This document shows, piece after piece, positions 47,492 through 60,520 of a DNA stretch of 64,000 bases. Numbering within the stretch: position 1 is the stretch's first letter; every line of letters begins with the position of its first letter. The notes under the pieces were generated by a model. That model was not told the DNA's origin and did not search any database. It saw only the letters and a list, made by a program, of their open reading frames with translations. Origin of the DNA: Aselliscus stoliczkanus (Eukaryota; Chordata; Mammalia; Chiroptera; Hipposideridae); assembly GCA_033961575.1 (NCBI GenBank), contig CM066737.1, positions 64,004,771 through 64,068,770 on the forward strand. The letters are read 5' to 3'. A program made the position numbers and the translations under genes.

Positions 47492-47499
47492 GTCTAGGT

Positions 47500-47880
47500 A
47501 CCAGATCTTCCTTATTGAAAGACCTCTCATTTCCTAAAGGGCTCTGGTGGCCACACTTCAAAAACTTGAGTTCTGCAGACTGAAGATTATTGGTTACGGG
47601 GTCATCCTGGGGACATAGGTGGCACCTGCACTGTGCTGTCTCTAAAATAATTCAAAGATTCCATTAATCACCAATCTGCTTTAAGGGAGCAGAACCAGTT
47701 TTAGGCTGGTCAGTGTGATTTGTGTGCTGTTTCAGTTGTAAAGAATATAAAATTATATATTATACTATAGAGATATAAGATTAACCCATTAAGGTGACCA
47801 AATCTAGGGTATTAAAAATGTTATTAAGTTTGTTCATGTGGCTGATGCTTCAAAAGGCCAAGACTCAAAATGTCATAGTT
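47500..47880. other. Unassigned sequence
   Basis: Probably the continuation of whatever old sequence the hAT element entered. Confidence 0.3.
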
Positions 47881-47881
47881 T

Positions 47882-48268
47882 GGGGCCAGCCGAGTGGCAC
47901 GTTGGTTCAGAGTTGGCTTGGGACACCAGCTCTGAGCAGCAGGGCCCCGGTTCGGATCCCACATGAGAGCCAGTGACGCTGCCCTCTACAGCTAAGATTG
48001 TGAACAACAGCTCGACCTGGAGCTGGGCTGCCGTGGGTCACCGGCGACGGCATAGGCTGCAGTGGGGCTGGCCGGCAGCTGACATGAGCAGCCGTGAGCT
48101 GCCGTCCAGAGACTGGTGACCGATCTGCCTCACCTGGGAAGAGCACAATGATGATACCAACATGGGCCAGTGAAGCAATATCCTCCACAACTAGACTGAA
48201 GAACAAAAGGACAGCAACTTGTCTGTTCCCCTTCCCCAAATTCCCCAATAAAATATTTTTTTAAAAAA
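47882..48268 (+). mobile_element. Long tRNA-like SINE, internally shorter copy
   Basis: Plus-strand long form with head, body and 'ttccccaataaaatattttt' tail, about 60 bp shorter than other copies through loss in the middle of the body (about 48060-48110). No clear duplication found. Confidence 0.85.
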
Positions 48269-48816
48269 AGATGGGAGACCTAATGGTACCTCATATCCAT
48301 CTTCCTCACTGGAGTAGGTTACGGGTTTTTTAAGGGGTTGGGGGCACAAAGTATGCAGAAGTGCTAGTGGTGCAAATCCTCCAAGGCCTTGGAATTAGGC
48401 CATTTATGGTTAAGGGCATCAGTTGGATCTTCCTTGACAACAGACTCTTCACTTCTGAAAGGGTTCCAGTGTTCAAGTTCCGGTTATTCCATTGTTTCCC
48501 TATCCTTTGTTTCCGTGTCAGGGATCTGGGGGGGGTGGGGGGTGGGCTGACTTTGGGCCCAGGTGCAGCTGGAGGTCAAAGTTGTCTCCTCTGCACCTGC
48601 TTTGGTTGCATGACATGTGTTTTGGTCTGTTGTCTCTGAAAAGGGCATCTCAGTATCTTGTTAAACAGGGTAAGACTATTTTGAGCTGAATCTGCTGTAA
48701 CAAATTGAAGTGACTTTCAGAAACGTACTCTGTAATGAGTCGAAGGGCAGTTCAGAAGGGCTTTTTATGTGTGAGCTGATGATTATTTTACACATTTATT
48801 GCAAGTTTCAATATCG

Positions 48817-48820
<4 letters not shown>
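48269..48820. other. Unassigned; G-rich tract within
   Basis: No gene supported. 48526-48552 is G-rich (several runs of three or more G). Frames at 48361-48689 lack any recognisable motif. Confidence 0.35.
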
Positions 48821-48821
<1 letters not shown>

Positions 48822-48882
<61 letters not shown>

Positions 48883-48905
48883 GATGTGTGATATATATAT
48901 ATATG
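48822..48905. repeat. (TA)n microsatellite
   Basis: Long TA tract, with two copies of a gatgtgtgat-type unit at its right end, directly before the mariner 5' end. Confidence 0.93.
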
Positions 48906-49078
48906 ATGTGTGATCAGAAAATACGGTGAATGCTGCTGCTGAGTAACATCCAACAGAAAGGCACGGATCTTCGATATGAGAAGCAGCATGTCAAACCTTA
49001 GTAACATCATGCGACAAGTTTCAATTTGTTCAGTGCAATTACTCATGTGTGAGCTATGGTTGAGAGAAGATATGTTTT

Positions 49079-50162
<1,084 letters not shown>

Positions 50163-50548
50163 ATTATCCTCCATCATGATAATGTTCCGTGTTATACATC
50201 GCTTCTGATATATGGCAATTTCTGTCAAATAAAAACATTATGGTATGTCCTCATCCACATTATTCACTGGATCTGGCACCATGTGACTTCTGGCTCTTCC
50301 CCGAAGTCAAAATGACCATGAAACATAAATGTTTTTGGTTGATTCAAGATAACAAGGCAGCCATGACAGAGCAACTAAAGACACTCACAAAAGAGGACTT
50401 CCAGAACTGCTTCAGAAAGTGGCAAGAATGATGGGCCAAGTGTGTCTGAAGCAAGCAGGAGTATTTTGAGAGGGATTAATGGCAATGTGTCTTTTACTAT
50501 AATGAATTTTTTAAAAATTTAAACATTCACCATATTTTTTATCACAAC

Positions 50549-50561
50549 TCATGGATAAGTT

Positions 50562-50593
<32 letters not shown>

Positions 50594-50685
50594 ATATGTA
50601 TATATACATAGTGTGTATATGTATATATACATAGTGTGTATATGTATATATACATAGTGTGTATATGTGTGTGTGTGTGTATACA

Positions 50686-50727
<42 letters not shown>

Positions 50728-50728
50728 G
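50549..50728. repeat. (TG)n/(TA)n compound microsatellite
   Basis: TG and TA runs with three near-identical 29-bp TATATACATAGTGTGTATATG-type units (50593-50675), then TA-rich sequence. It follows the mariner 3' end after about 15 bp. Confidence 0.92.
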
Positions 50729-51070
50729 TCATTCAGACGACCAAAATACATTTTTCATATATATTTGGTCTTCATCCACAGTTCCAGGCTCACGGCTCCT
50801 CAAATCTTTGGAATTTCTTGAGTGATAAGAACATAGGAGCATCTTTTGTTATAATATTTGGTCTCTTCTTCTAAGTTCCTGAAATGACTTCTAATCCATA
50901 AAGGTGAAATGGGTGTCTTATTTTTCATAACCTTTTCTACCACCACTGGGTTTATGTTAATGAAGATGAGGTTTGGTAAGCACCTCAGGATGGGCTTGGT
51001 TGCCAGGGGAACAAGCCTTGAATAGTGGGTTGGGACTTTGGAACTTTCAGCCCCATCCCCTGATTTTGGG
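50729..51070. other. Unassigned sequence
   Basis: Nothing recognised. May belong to the LTR region that follows. Confidence 0.35.
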
Positions 51071-51074
51071 GGAA

Positions 51075-51360
51075 GGGAGAGGGGCAAGAAATTGAATCAA
51101 TTACCAATGGCCAATGAGTTCATCAATCATGCTTATCTAATGAAGCCTCTATTAAAAACTCAAAGGGGAGGTGTTCAGAGAGCTTCCAGTTTGAGGAATC
51201 AGAACACTTGTATGTGCTACCATGCCAGGGCCCCAAGCTCCACAATAGAAGCTCTTTGTTCAAGACCTTGCCCTATGTATCTCTTCCTCTGGCTGTTGTT
51301 TTGTATCCTCTGTAATAAGTTCTCTGACACCCTACTTGTATCTAGAGTGTCTGAAAATTG
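51075..51360 (+). mobile_element. ERV-type LTR fragment
   Basis: Follows an LTR order I recognise without a firm family name: 'accaatggccaatgagttca', 'taatgaagcctctattaaaa', 'agagagcttccag', then 'tatctcttcctctggctgtt'. A TATA-like attaaaaa and a polyadenylation-like taataag occur in the expected order. Endogenous retroviral remnant; no coding sequence. Confidence 0.6.
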
Positions 51361-51540
51361 CTTGTTGGTGTTGAGGACAGAAAAGGGGACACTGGTTATA
51401 CCTGACAAGGTCAGGAAACGGAAAATAACCACACGAGATGGCGTGAACTTAAAAAAATTCCTAACTAAGGTGGGCCATGGAGGGAAGTCACATCTTGAGT
51501 CTGAAGCTTCCTTCATAACATCAATCCTCACCTTAGGTGA
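51361..51540 (+). other. Possible LTR continuation
   Basis: Contiguous with the LTR above. The open frame 51038-51592 overlaps it and has no protein motif. Confidence 0.3.
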
Positions 51541-52000
51541 GCCTGCCTATTGTCTTTTTGCACCTACAGTGACATCCTTGGAATGTCAGTAATCCCTTTT
51601 TCCAGACCAAAGCAGGAAACTACAGAATCTCTCATTATTATTCTTGTCCCCTGATTAACATCTCTATGGTAAATATTAACTATCCTGCACCCACTTATGT
51701 AAAAGAAGTGCCTCTCTCACCAATTTACTTGTATCCAATCCCAGAGATTTCTCCCCTTTGCTTTCTCCCACCTCCTTAATCTACCACCAATGGATGTCAT
51801 GTAACCCTCCTCCTTTGATTCTGTGTGTAAAATAAGCTGCAAACTCCCATTTTGTGGAGCATTTTCTCAATCCATTGAAATTTTGTTTCCCAGCAATTGT
51901 CATCAGTTTGGCTCAAATAAACTCTTTTAAGCTTTCTCTTAGACTGAATGTTCTTCATCAACAGTGTGAGGAAGCCTCCACACACATACAGGTTGGAATT
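51541..52000 (+). mobile_element. Second ERV-type LTR fragment
   Basis: LTR-like order: an upstream CT-rich part, 'gtgtaaaataagctgcaaac', 'gagcattttctcaatccatt', 'ttggctcaaataaactcttt'. The AATAAA-type signal near 51916 suits an LTR R region. Family not certain. Confidence 0.6.
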
Positions 52001-53369
52001 GTGTCCAGGAACCCAAAGACTAATCACTTAAAACAACTAAATAGTTGGTATTTATAATAAGACTAGTTTTGATAAATTGGTGAGTGACTATATTTGTTTG
52101 GGAATCAGTTGTAATAACAACAATAATAAAGAAACAACAATGTTGATGAATGAATGAGTATAGATATGGCACTTGGAAATCTGTAATGTATTATAGGACA
52201 GATACCATATAATGAGGTTTAATAAAAGCTTATTTGAATATATGAGTGAATGAATAAATAAATTGTAGAGATTCTCTTCATCTCAGTCAGCAATTTTGTT
52301 TCTGTTTTCACATGTTATATCGATTCTTTCAATAAATAATACCCAAATGATCTCAAAATACATATGCATGCAGGTACATGATGTCATGGGGCCAGATGTA
52401 TTTTGGCATTCATACATTATGGATTTCAGAAAAGTAATATGGAGTATATACTGACTGATACTGGATAACAGCCTAAGTTGTTCTGAAGCAGCACTCATCT
52501 AAATATTTACAGTAAATGGGAGACAAAGGTTATGAAACATAAACCTCAGCTAAGTTCAAGTTTTGTTGAAATAAATAAGTTGGGTACCAGATTTGGAAAA
52601 ACTTTTTTTTCAGAGCGTTTTGGATTTTGGAATTATGGATAAGGCATAGTGGAACTATAGTTGTTCCTACCAAGGCTAATTGAAAGGACGAATATGACTC
52701 TATGGGCCTCCTTCCAGCCTGAGTTTTGTTTTTGTTTTGTTTCCCCCCTTTTTAGCTAAAGGATAAAGGCTTTGAATTGCTGCAAGCGTCCTTTGGAATA
52801 TGAAAGGGATGGTTTGGAGTCCTATTGATGGAGCAAATGCAGGCAGAATTAGAAGCAACTTCTTTCATGAGACGATCTCAGAGAACTAGGTGAGCAGCAG
52901 CCTGTGAATGCCAAAGAGTTGGAGAAAGGCATTTTCTCCAAAACACATCAAGTCTCAGTCTGGCACCCCAGTTATGAGGCCTGAACACATGACAGAGATA
53001 TTTTTACCCCTCAACATATTTTGCAGCTTTAAGTAGCATAGGGAGGCAGCATTGCCAGAGGTGAGATACTACCCTCAAGAGGTTTTGACCTGTAGAGCAC
53101 AGCAACAAAAGGATTTCAATTAACATGAGAAAAAGACTTGCCCTGTGGGTAGGTGTGATGGGTGGGGATCCCTGGAATTCCTGGCCATAACTGGGGGAGG
53201 AGTTGGTGGGATGCGAAATCTAACAGTAGATGGGTGAATGTAACAAGCTAGTGAGATTTGAGTATTAATGTTATGATAACCTTTTATACAATTCAAGTTG
53301 GAAAGTCCTGGGGAAATTCTGGTAACAATTACATTTCAGAGGATTATATATTTAGACTTAAAATGCACC
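52001..53369. other. Unassigned sequence
   Basis: About 1.4 kb with no gene or named repeat. Confidence 0.4.
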
Positions 53370-54390
53370 TGTGGGGGCTAAAAAAACAATACTTTTCCTC
53401 CCACCTTCTGAGTTCTAGCTAGGTGAATAATCAAATTAACAGAGACAAGTAACAGGAGAAAATCAAATTTTAATACATGCACATGGGGAATTCACACAGC
53501 CATGAAAATTCCAGACAGTGAGGAAACATTGAGTATATATGACATTTTTGGACAAAAGAGGAAAGGAGCAGTGGGGTATTAGATTTCAGAAGTTAGAAGA
53601 GGTGATTTGCAAGTAACCGAGGAAACACATATGGCAGGAAAATTCTTGCTAGGCAACTCAGAAACATTGAGACAGGTGGGGGTAGGTGGGGCAGGTGTAT
53701 CTAGCTAACAGGTATGGAGTCTTCCTGAGTAATGCCAGGGTGAAAATTCTTTTTTTAAAGATTTTTTTATTGGGGAATTTGGGGAGGGGAACAGTGTTGG
53801 GGAATCTGTGAAGGGGAACAGACAAGTTGCTGTCCTTTTGTTCTTCAGTCTAGTTGTGGAGGACATTGTTTCACTGGCCCATGTTGGTATCTTCGTTGCA
53901 CTCTTCCCGGGTGAGGCAGATTGGTTCTCCCGTCTCTGGATAGCCGCTCATGGCAGCTCTCGGTAGTTCACGCTGGCTGCCGTCCACTCACTGTAACCTA
54001 TGGTAGTCCACTGCAGCAGGGGCTGCAGCTACGCCGTCCCTGGGACTCACAGCAGCCCAGCTCCAGGTAGAGCTGTTGTTCACCATCTTGGCTGTAGAGG
54101 GCAGTGTAACTGGCCCTCATATGTGGGATCCAAACTGGGGCCTCTGGCAACCAAGCCAGCTCTTAACCAATGTGCCACTCGGCTGGCCCCAGGGTGAAAA
54201 TTTTTAAGGTGATTAAGGCCAGGCTCTCTTCCTAAAAAGTAGGTTTCTCTGTCTGAATCTCAAGTGGGGGCTGAAAATTTCTTTCCTAATAAAAAGCTTA
54301 AAAGTCAATATCCCAAAAGGCAGCATCACGGTGGCAAAATTTTAGTTCTTCACATCTTTTATACCATCATAAGTTATTTAAAATTTATTA
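53370..54390 (-). mobile_element. ERV-type LTR split by a SINE
   Basis: Contains 'agacaagtaacaggagaaaa' then 'ttttaata', which parallels 59623-59656 in the same orientation, so the two are related LTRs on the minus strand. Continues after the SINE at 53749-54188. Non-coding; boundaries are approximate. Confidence 0.55.
53749..54188 (-). mobile_element. Long tRNA-like SINE (long form), perfect 14-bp TSD
   Basis: Minus-strand copy inside the LTR, flanked by ccagggtgaaaatt at 53735-53748 and 54189-54202. The perfect duplication and low divergence indicate a recent insertion. Confidence 0.95.
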
Positions 54391-54497
54391 TTTATATGGT
54401 ACAATGTGGGAGGTGTGGAACCATACTGCAACCATTATTATGGTTAATAATCATTTTAGAAAAAAGTTCTAGGGGGCCAAGGAATATTTTACACTGG

Positions 54498-54524
54498 ACA
54501 CACACACACACACACACACACACA
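54498..54524. repeat. (CA)n microsatellite
   Basis: About 13 CA units. It gives the histidine-threonine run in the frame 54264-54680, which is not a gene. Confidence 0.93.
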
Positions 54525-54763
54525 GCCCTAACCAACCAACCAAACAAAAAATATTGTCAGTATGAATTTGGTATAGGGTTCATAAAGGAGGGATGCACTT
54601 GTGCAGCAAGTATCAGATTGTTAGTTGGGTCTTTAAAACTGTTATTTGATTTTTTTACTCCATCAATATTCACCCTCTAAAAAACACTTATCCTTGTGTT
54701 AGTGGAGTAACTGCTTGGTCCTTTTGCCAATGCCATAAAGAATTACAGATCAGCAAACATGAA

Positions 54764-55649
54764 TGTTAGGCACGGCTGGAGCAATGACTCACGGGAGACC
54801 AAAATTGGTCTACTAGAATTTATTTGGCGTGTTTGAGCTGCAAGAGGTCAGGCTAGAAAAGACTATAACCTCTCCGAGCAAAAAGGGGTATGGAGTTTTA
54901 TAGAGGGGATAAACGAGGCTGTTCCCCCTTCAATGCTTCAGGGGCCTTTTCATTGCATTGTCTAGAGCAACAAAGGGTTTGAGGGCATGACCAAGCCCTC
55001 CAGTTCCACCTCCTGGCCCCAGGCTGCCATCTGGACTGCCCAGGACCCTGATTATAAGCCCCTAGGAGACAAACACAAGCCAGCAGGTACAAAGTACAAA
55101 GCAAGACAAGATAGATTTTAGGATAAGATGATTTCTGCTCCTGGCCTAAATATGGCCTAACAATGAAGGTATAGAGTAAGGAAAGTTTATTGGGATACAT
55201 TCTAATGGGAGAAAAGGGCCAAATCAAGAGAGACAATGACTCTGAAGGGTTTGGGGCTTGAGCTTTATATTGTTGGCTCTGGGCCAGCTTTGCATGTGAT
55301 GTACAGACTTGGGTCATTTGATTGTGCTGTGTAGGTTATATAACCCATTCCTTTCTAGGCATGCCCTTACCCATAATGCACACAGAAAAATCCATGGTGG
55401 GGGGGAATAAAACCACAATGCTAATTTATTGTAACTATATTATAATGAGGTTAAGGTTAAGCCAAGGGTAAGCTTTAACATTCTCTGAAGGCTTCAAAAA
55501 CTAGATAATTCTGGTTGGATTTTTACTTCCCTCTTATCAGAATGTCCTAACCATAAAATTACTCCCTGGGGGTTGGACATGGGTGGTACAAAGCGCTGGT
55601 TACATTATTGCCTGCCCTCCTGTTGCTCACACCTACCTTCTGTCTAACA
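54764..55649 (-). mobile_element. Candidate ERV solo LTR
   Basis: Ends tgttag...ctaaca (inverted, TG...CA). On the minus strand a TATA-like tataaaac near 54900 precedes an aataaa near 54820 by about 75 bp, then U5-like sequence, the layout of an LTR. No primer-binding site or polypurine tract adjoins it, so a solo LTR. No clear duplication. Confidence 0.6.
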
Positions 55650-57794
55650 CTTGTCAGAATCATCATTAACCCATTTTTTATGACATTTTTACCTCATAAT
55701 TAAGTACGTTTAAGAGAAAGGAAACATTTCCAGAGGGAAAGACCAGGGTCATTTCTATGATATCCTAAATAATACAAATGAATGATAAAGACATTCAAGT
55801 CTTTTAAGATGAAAGAATTGAATAATTTGAGATTTGAAATTTAATATTCAAAAAGTTATTGAAGCAATATAAAGTCACAATTTATGTTCATTTGCACTTA
55901 TTAGTTGAAAGTGAATTAATAATGTATATTTTATTCCCTGTAAAAGGTTTTAATATCAGCAATTATAATCTTAGAGCTATTAAATTCAATTAAAGAACCA
56001 AATGTGCTAAATTTTCCTTTAAGCATCGAAGTCATTTTCAAGTTTTAAGTGTATAAGAAATGTTTTAAAATTGGATGCAAGTTTTTATAGTAAGAGAACA
56101 AGTTAAACCCAGAAAGCATGGAAAGGCATTTATATTTTAATTTAAAAAAAAAATGTCAGTGGAAACAACCTTACAAAGATATATCAATTTGCAGCCACAA
56201 AAGCCAATTGTAATGTCAGGAAAATAAATTGCCACAATAAGAATTTATTTAGGAAACAGTCGCATTTCCTTTAAAAGTTCAATCACATATTCATTGCATG
56301 CAATCATTTGTTAAAACTCTAGTCTGTCTGTTCTAATTTGTTTTCGATAAGCCACTAATATTGTCCCTATCATTCCTCTTTAAAGCTCCTTATATTGGTT
56401 TTTCTCTTTGTTCTACAGCATTGCCATTAATAAGGGATTTCAATTGTGTAAAGGAATGAATGGCTAAAAATTCCATTGATTCATTGTTAACCAGAGAGCA
56501 CTGTAGAGTCATTTGAAAGGTATGTAGTATAGTAACAGATTGGAGTGGGAAACCAAAGAAAGGAAGAAAATAAATGTAAATATTAGTGAACTCATTTTCC
56601 CTGTAGGAGTATTGATTTCATTCATCTTACTTGATAGATTGGATGACTAAGCAAAAAAGCCAAATCCAAAGGCATCAATTAAACAGGAAACAGAAGTGTA
56701 GAAGAAGAATGATGAATGGTGAAATGATGAATGTTACTTCGTTAAAAGAAGAAAAAATTCAATCCTTCTTCGTGAGGGATTCATCATTTTTCTTCTTGTT
56801 CTCAAGCCATCTTAATAAGCATTTGATAAATGTCCATTTAGCTATAAGAGAAAATTCATGTTTAAAATCTTGGTTCACTGGGTCATCTTTTAAAAATTTC
56901 ATCTTAATAAAAAAAACCTTTATCAGGTTCCCTGTACAATTGTTTAATGTCTTAGCTTTAACTTTCTAATAGTCGTAGAGAAACACTAAGAAATTTCATC
57001 ATGAGCAACAGCAAATTTATGACAAAATAGTGTATCATATGTATTTCCCCAGTAACATTAGGAACAGTTTATATGAAAATTTCACTACAGATATTGGTCT
57101 CAGTAGAAAGTACATTATTCCAAATGCATATATGCAGACTTAAGATGAAGCCATTCTCAGAGGGATTCCATGATATTAAAATGTGGGGGTTTGTGAAAAT
57201 TGTAAAAATTGTGGCATGAAGGGTGAGAATGCAAATATTTACAACTGTTAGTGTGCATGCCAGCTGTCATACATATACATATGGAAGTTTCAAAAAGAAT
57301 TCGAAGGGATAAAAAAGCAAACACTGTTTCTCTCATTTCATATAAAAGGCTAGTCTTTCCATTTATCTCCATTGAGTAGATTGTCTATTCCAGATAGTTG
57401 TGCTAGAAGGCATTTATCTGGCAAAATTGTGTTATATTCCAAATGAAAATAAAAGGAAAAACAAAGATTTATTGAATTTTTATTGGCCAGATTGGGAAGA
57501 GAGAATCTATTGGAAAAAAAAAATTTTAAATATAATATTTGTGTGCAAATATGTGCTCAAACTAACAGTCTTCATTGATATCTTAACCATCTGTTGTGTT
57601 GATTTACATAGTATACATTTAATATCTTTGCAAATAAGCAGTCTTTTATGAGGCTTTATGGAGAAAAAATTAGCATTTGATCTGATCACATCTCTGATAG
57701 GTAAGAAATATGAGAGAGTGAGAAATGAACAATCTACTTGCAAAAGCATCTTTTTTAGTGGGAAAAGAAATGTAATTTGTATGACATTCCAGAC
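55650..57794. other. Unassigned AT-rich sequence
   Basis: About 2.1 kb. Frames at 56631-56969 and 57400-57651 are AT-rich and show no motif. No RNA gene or repeat recognised. Confidence 0.45.
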
Positions 57795-57880
57795 GTAATC
57801 GTAACAACTACTCTGTATTTAGCTCCTATTCTGTGGCAGGAAGTTTACAGAATTAGCTTACATAATCATTGTGTTACCCA
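57795..57880 (-). mobile_element. MIR relic, first part
   Basis: Inverted MIR 3' text: 'tatttagctcctattctgtg', 'acataatcattgtgttac'. It appears to resume after the LTR at about 58515. Confidence 0.5.
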
Positions 57881-57887
57881 GAAATGA

Positions 57888-58490
57888 TGTTGAACCTCAA
57901 CTCTTCGTCTTCTTGAAGGAATGAATTCAATCAAGAGACAGAAATTTTTGCAGCATGAACAGCAGAAGTTTATTAGTAAAAGAAAGTATACTCCAAGACA
58001 TGGAGTGGGTTGACCCAAGGGAGGGAAGCAGCCTCACTTTACATTGTATGAAGGCTTTTATTTCTGTGGGTAGAACTGCCTCCGAGTCTCCCTTCCCCTA
58101 TCTCTCCTTCTCACCCTGAAGTACCTGCTCCTCTGGCATTTAGCAATGCATTTCTTTGATTTAGGGGCATGCATAAATGTATCACTTCGATTTAGAGTCA
58201 TATGTAAACACTTCCCCTTGGTTTGGCGGCATGTATAAAAACACATCCCTTTGGAGTATGTAAAAACCTGGAATCCTGTTGGGCTCGTGAGGTATTGGTG
58301 GCCCTGACAAACAGGATGTGTTCCCCCATTCTCTGACTTCTAACAACACATTTCTTTGATTTAGAAGTGTGTGTAATCTTGGAGTCCTGCTTGGCAGCTG
58401 CCAGTGGTCTTGACCCAAGTAGGAGCTGCAGCAAGGGGCTTTCTAACCGGGACTAAATCTTTCCTTCTCCTGTTCATTCTATCTACCCTA
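57888..58490 (-). mobile_element. ERV-type solo LTR inserted in MIR
   Basis: On the minus strand: TG start near 58490 (tgatagggtagatag), a TATA-like tttatacatgc region near 58234, an aataaactt polyadenylation signal near 57968, and a CA end near 57888. Two internal related blocks (catttctttgattta at 58148 and 58349) suggest tandem enhancer-like repeats. Non-coding. Confidence 0.65.
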
Positions 58491-58514
58491 TCAGTTGCAA
58501 TGTGCCAGTAAGGT

Positions 58515-58620
58515 ATTTCTCTTGTTATCGTTGTTATATGTAATTTACAGAAGCTCAGAGAAGTTGTGATTTGCCCATGGTTAGTAAAAAGCAGTGTTGA
58601 TACTCTGACCCAACTTAGCC
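58515..58620 (-). mobile_element. MIR relic, second part
   Basis: 'tttacagaagctcagagaag' followed by 'gatttgcccatggttagtaa' is the inverted MIR core. Confidence 0.6.
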
Positions 58621-59569
58621 GGAAAGAAAGTACCTAAACTCTTCCCTTAACAATGAAATAAAAAACTTGGAGAGTAGGTATAATGCTGGGTTATTTCACT
58701 GATAGAATAAGGAGAGAGCATAAGGACTGCACTAGTTTGAATTTTCCCACTGTTTAAGGGAAGTAAAACAAAAGTGTCGTATCCTTCTTATTTGGATATG
58801 TTTATCTAAAATGAAGCAAAACCAGCAAAAATTCCTGAACTGGTCTTTGCCATAGGAGTAAATACAGGTATCAAGGAAAAATCCATTCTGGGATTGCTGA
58901 TCATCATATAATATTTTGTAAAGCGTTGGGAATAGTAATACAATGCCTTTTCCAAGAAACACTGAGATAAACATGATTTGCTCATTAAGTTACAGAGCCA
59001 CCACTTATCTCCAGTGGTTTTTAGCAGCTGGAGATATTTTAGTTTGTGTCATCTAGACACAGCTATTTGTCAATATATTCACAGAGAAATAGAACTCTTT
59101 ATTGCTGTGGATGATCACTAATTATAAAAGGAAGTTAATGTTTAAAGATTGTTATATGTATCCCATCTCATCTAATGAAAACATAGTATTATTTCCTTTG
59201 TATTTCTCATTCAAAATTGCAAACACTAGCTCTGGATATGTAACAGAATATTGCACACAGAATAATTTGCACCAGATAATGTGGATGTTTGACTACTTTA
59301 TTTAGTCAAATAATATCTAGTAATTAGTACTGTTGTACAACCCTATTTCATATGGAAAATAATCCATCAAAGAGAAAAAATAAATAAAAATGTGAGGCTG
59401 TTGCTCACCCTTAGATTTCTTGCTAATGTTTTTAGTGGTTGAAGAGAGATTTCACTAATTTGGGAAAATTCCTTAATATAATAATCGCTTTTAAAATTGG
59501 AGTGAAAAAAATCTTACAAAAGCAAAATTGACCACTTGTGGCTATTATTTGGGAAGAAAAATTTCTTCT
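58621..59569. other. Unassigned sequence
   Basis: No gene or repeat named. Confidence 0.4.
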
Positions 59570-60185
59570 CTAGAACCTTTCTAGGTTCTTCTGGCTGGTT
59601 TCAGAATTAAATTCACATGAGACAGATTAACAGGAGGAAATTTTAATTTTTTATGTACGGGGGTGGGGTGGGGGGTGGGGGGACTCCATAAGACCAGGAG
59701 GCCCACAGCTGGTTAGGCAATTGGGGCTTAGATGCCATTCTGAACTCAGGAGAAGGGGTAGGCGTCTGGAACTTCAAAGAGGAGGAAGACATTTCAAATG
59801 GAGATGGAGAAACAAATGTTTGTTAAACACATTTGCCAGGCCAGCAGAGACAATGGGATACAGAGAGGACTTTAGTCTCCAAGCCCTGCTGATTCCCCCC
59901 ACCACAGGTAGCCCATATCCATTGTAGTTTCTCTGGTGATAGTGCTTCTTCCTAGATAGGGTCCTCTATCTAAATTATTTTAGGCAGTTAAAAAGTTCTC
60001 CCTCAGCTTTTTGTTTCTTAAAAATAATCAAGAAGAGGGCTGGCCAAGTGGCGCGGTGGTTAAGCGCTGGCCTGGGAAGCCAGCGGCCCCGGTTCGGTCC
60101 CACATATGAGGGCCAGTGACACTGCTCTCAAAAAAAAAAAATTATCAAGAAGACATACTTTGGGGTGGCACAATCCTGCTCCCCT
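59570..60185 (-). mobile_element. ERV-type LTR split by a SINE
   Basis: 'agacagattaacaggaggaa' then 'attttaatttttta' parallels the LTR at 53370-54390. A G-rich tract (59659-59684) lies within. Split by the SINE at 60037. Non-coding. Confidence 0.55.
60037..60139 (+). mobile_element. Short tRNA-like SINE with 14-bp TSD
   Basis: Head-only copy and A-tail, flanked by aataatcaagaaga (60023-60036) and aattatcaagaaga (60140-60153), one mismatch. Confidence 0.93.
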
Positions 60186-60404
60186 CCACTATCTCCTTAT
60201 CACCAGTTCTTAGATGAATTATAATGTGCTTACTGGTAAAGTAGGATGACCCAGAATTCCTAGTTCTGACCTAAATAAGTGGAGGTAAATGTGACCAAAT
60301 GGCATGATCGAACTTTAATCATGTGCTTATACCCAAATCTATTTGTGAAATTTGCAATGTGTTCATTATAACGTGTTGGGACTGATAAGAACCTTTAAGG
60401 TGAC

Positions 60405-60520
60405 CTAATTACAGAGTATTAGGTCCAGAGAAGAAGTGACTTACTCATGATGACAGCTAGTTTGTGACAGAACTAGGACTAGAACCAAAAATTCCTCTCC
60501 TGATTCAAAGTGTATTATGT
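60405..60520 (-). mobile_element. MIR relic, partial
   Basis: Inverted MIR core: 'gagaagaagtgacttactca', 'gacagctagtttgtgacaga', 'actaggactagaac'. Confidence 0.7.

Noticed and set aside
51038..51592. 184-codon open frame on the plus strand
   Set aside because: Lies over LTR-like sequence with no protein motif, and its residue composition looks like read-through of non-coding DNA.
56631..56969. 112-codon open frame
   Set aside because: Lysine- and phenylalanine-rich translation of AT-rich DNA with no motif and no sign of splice sites or neighbouring exons.
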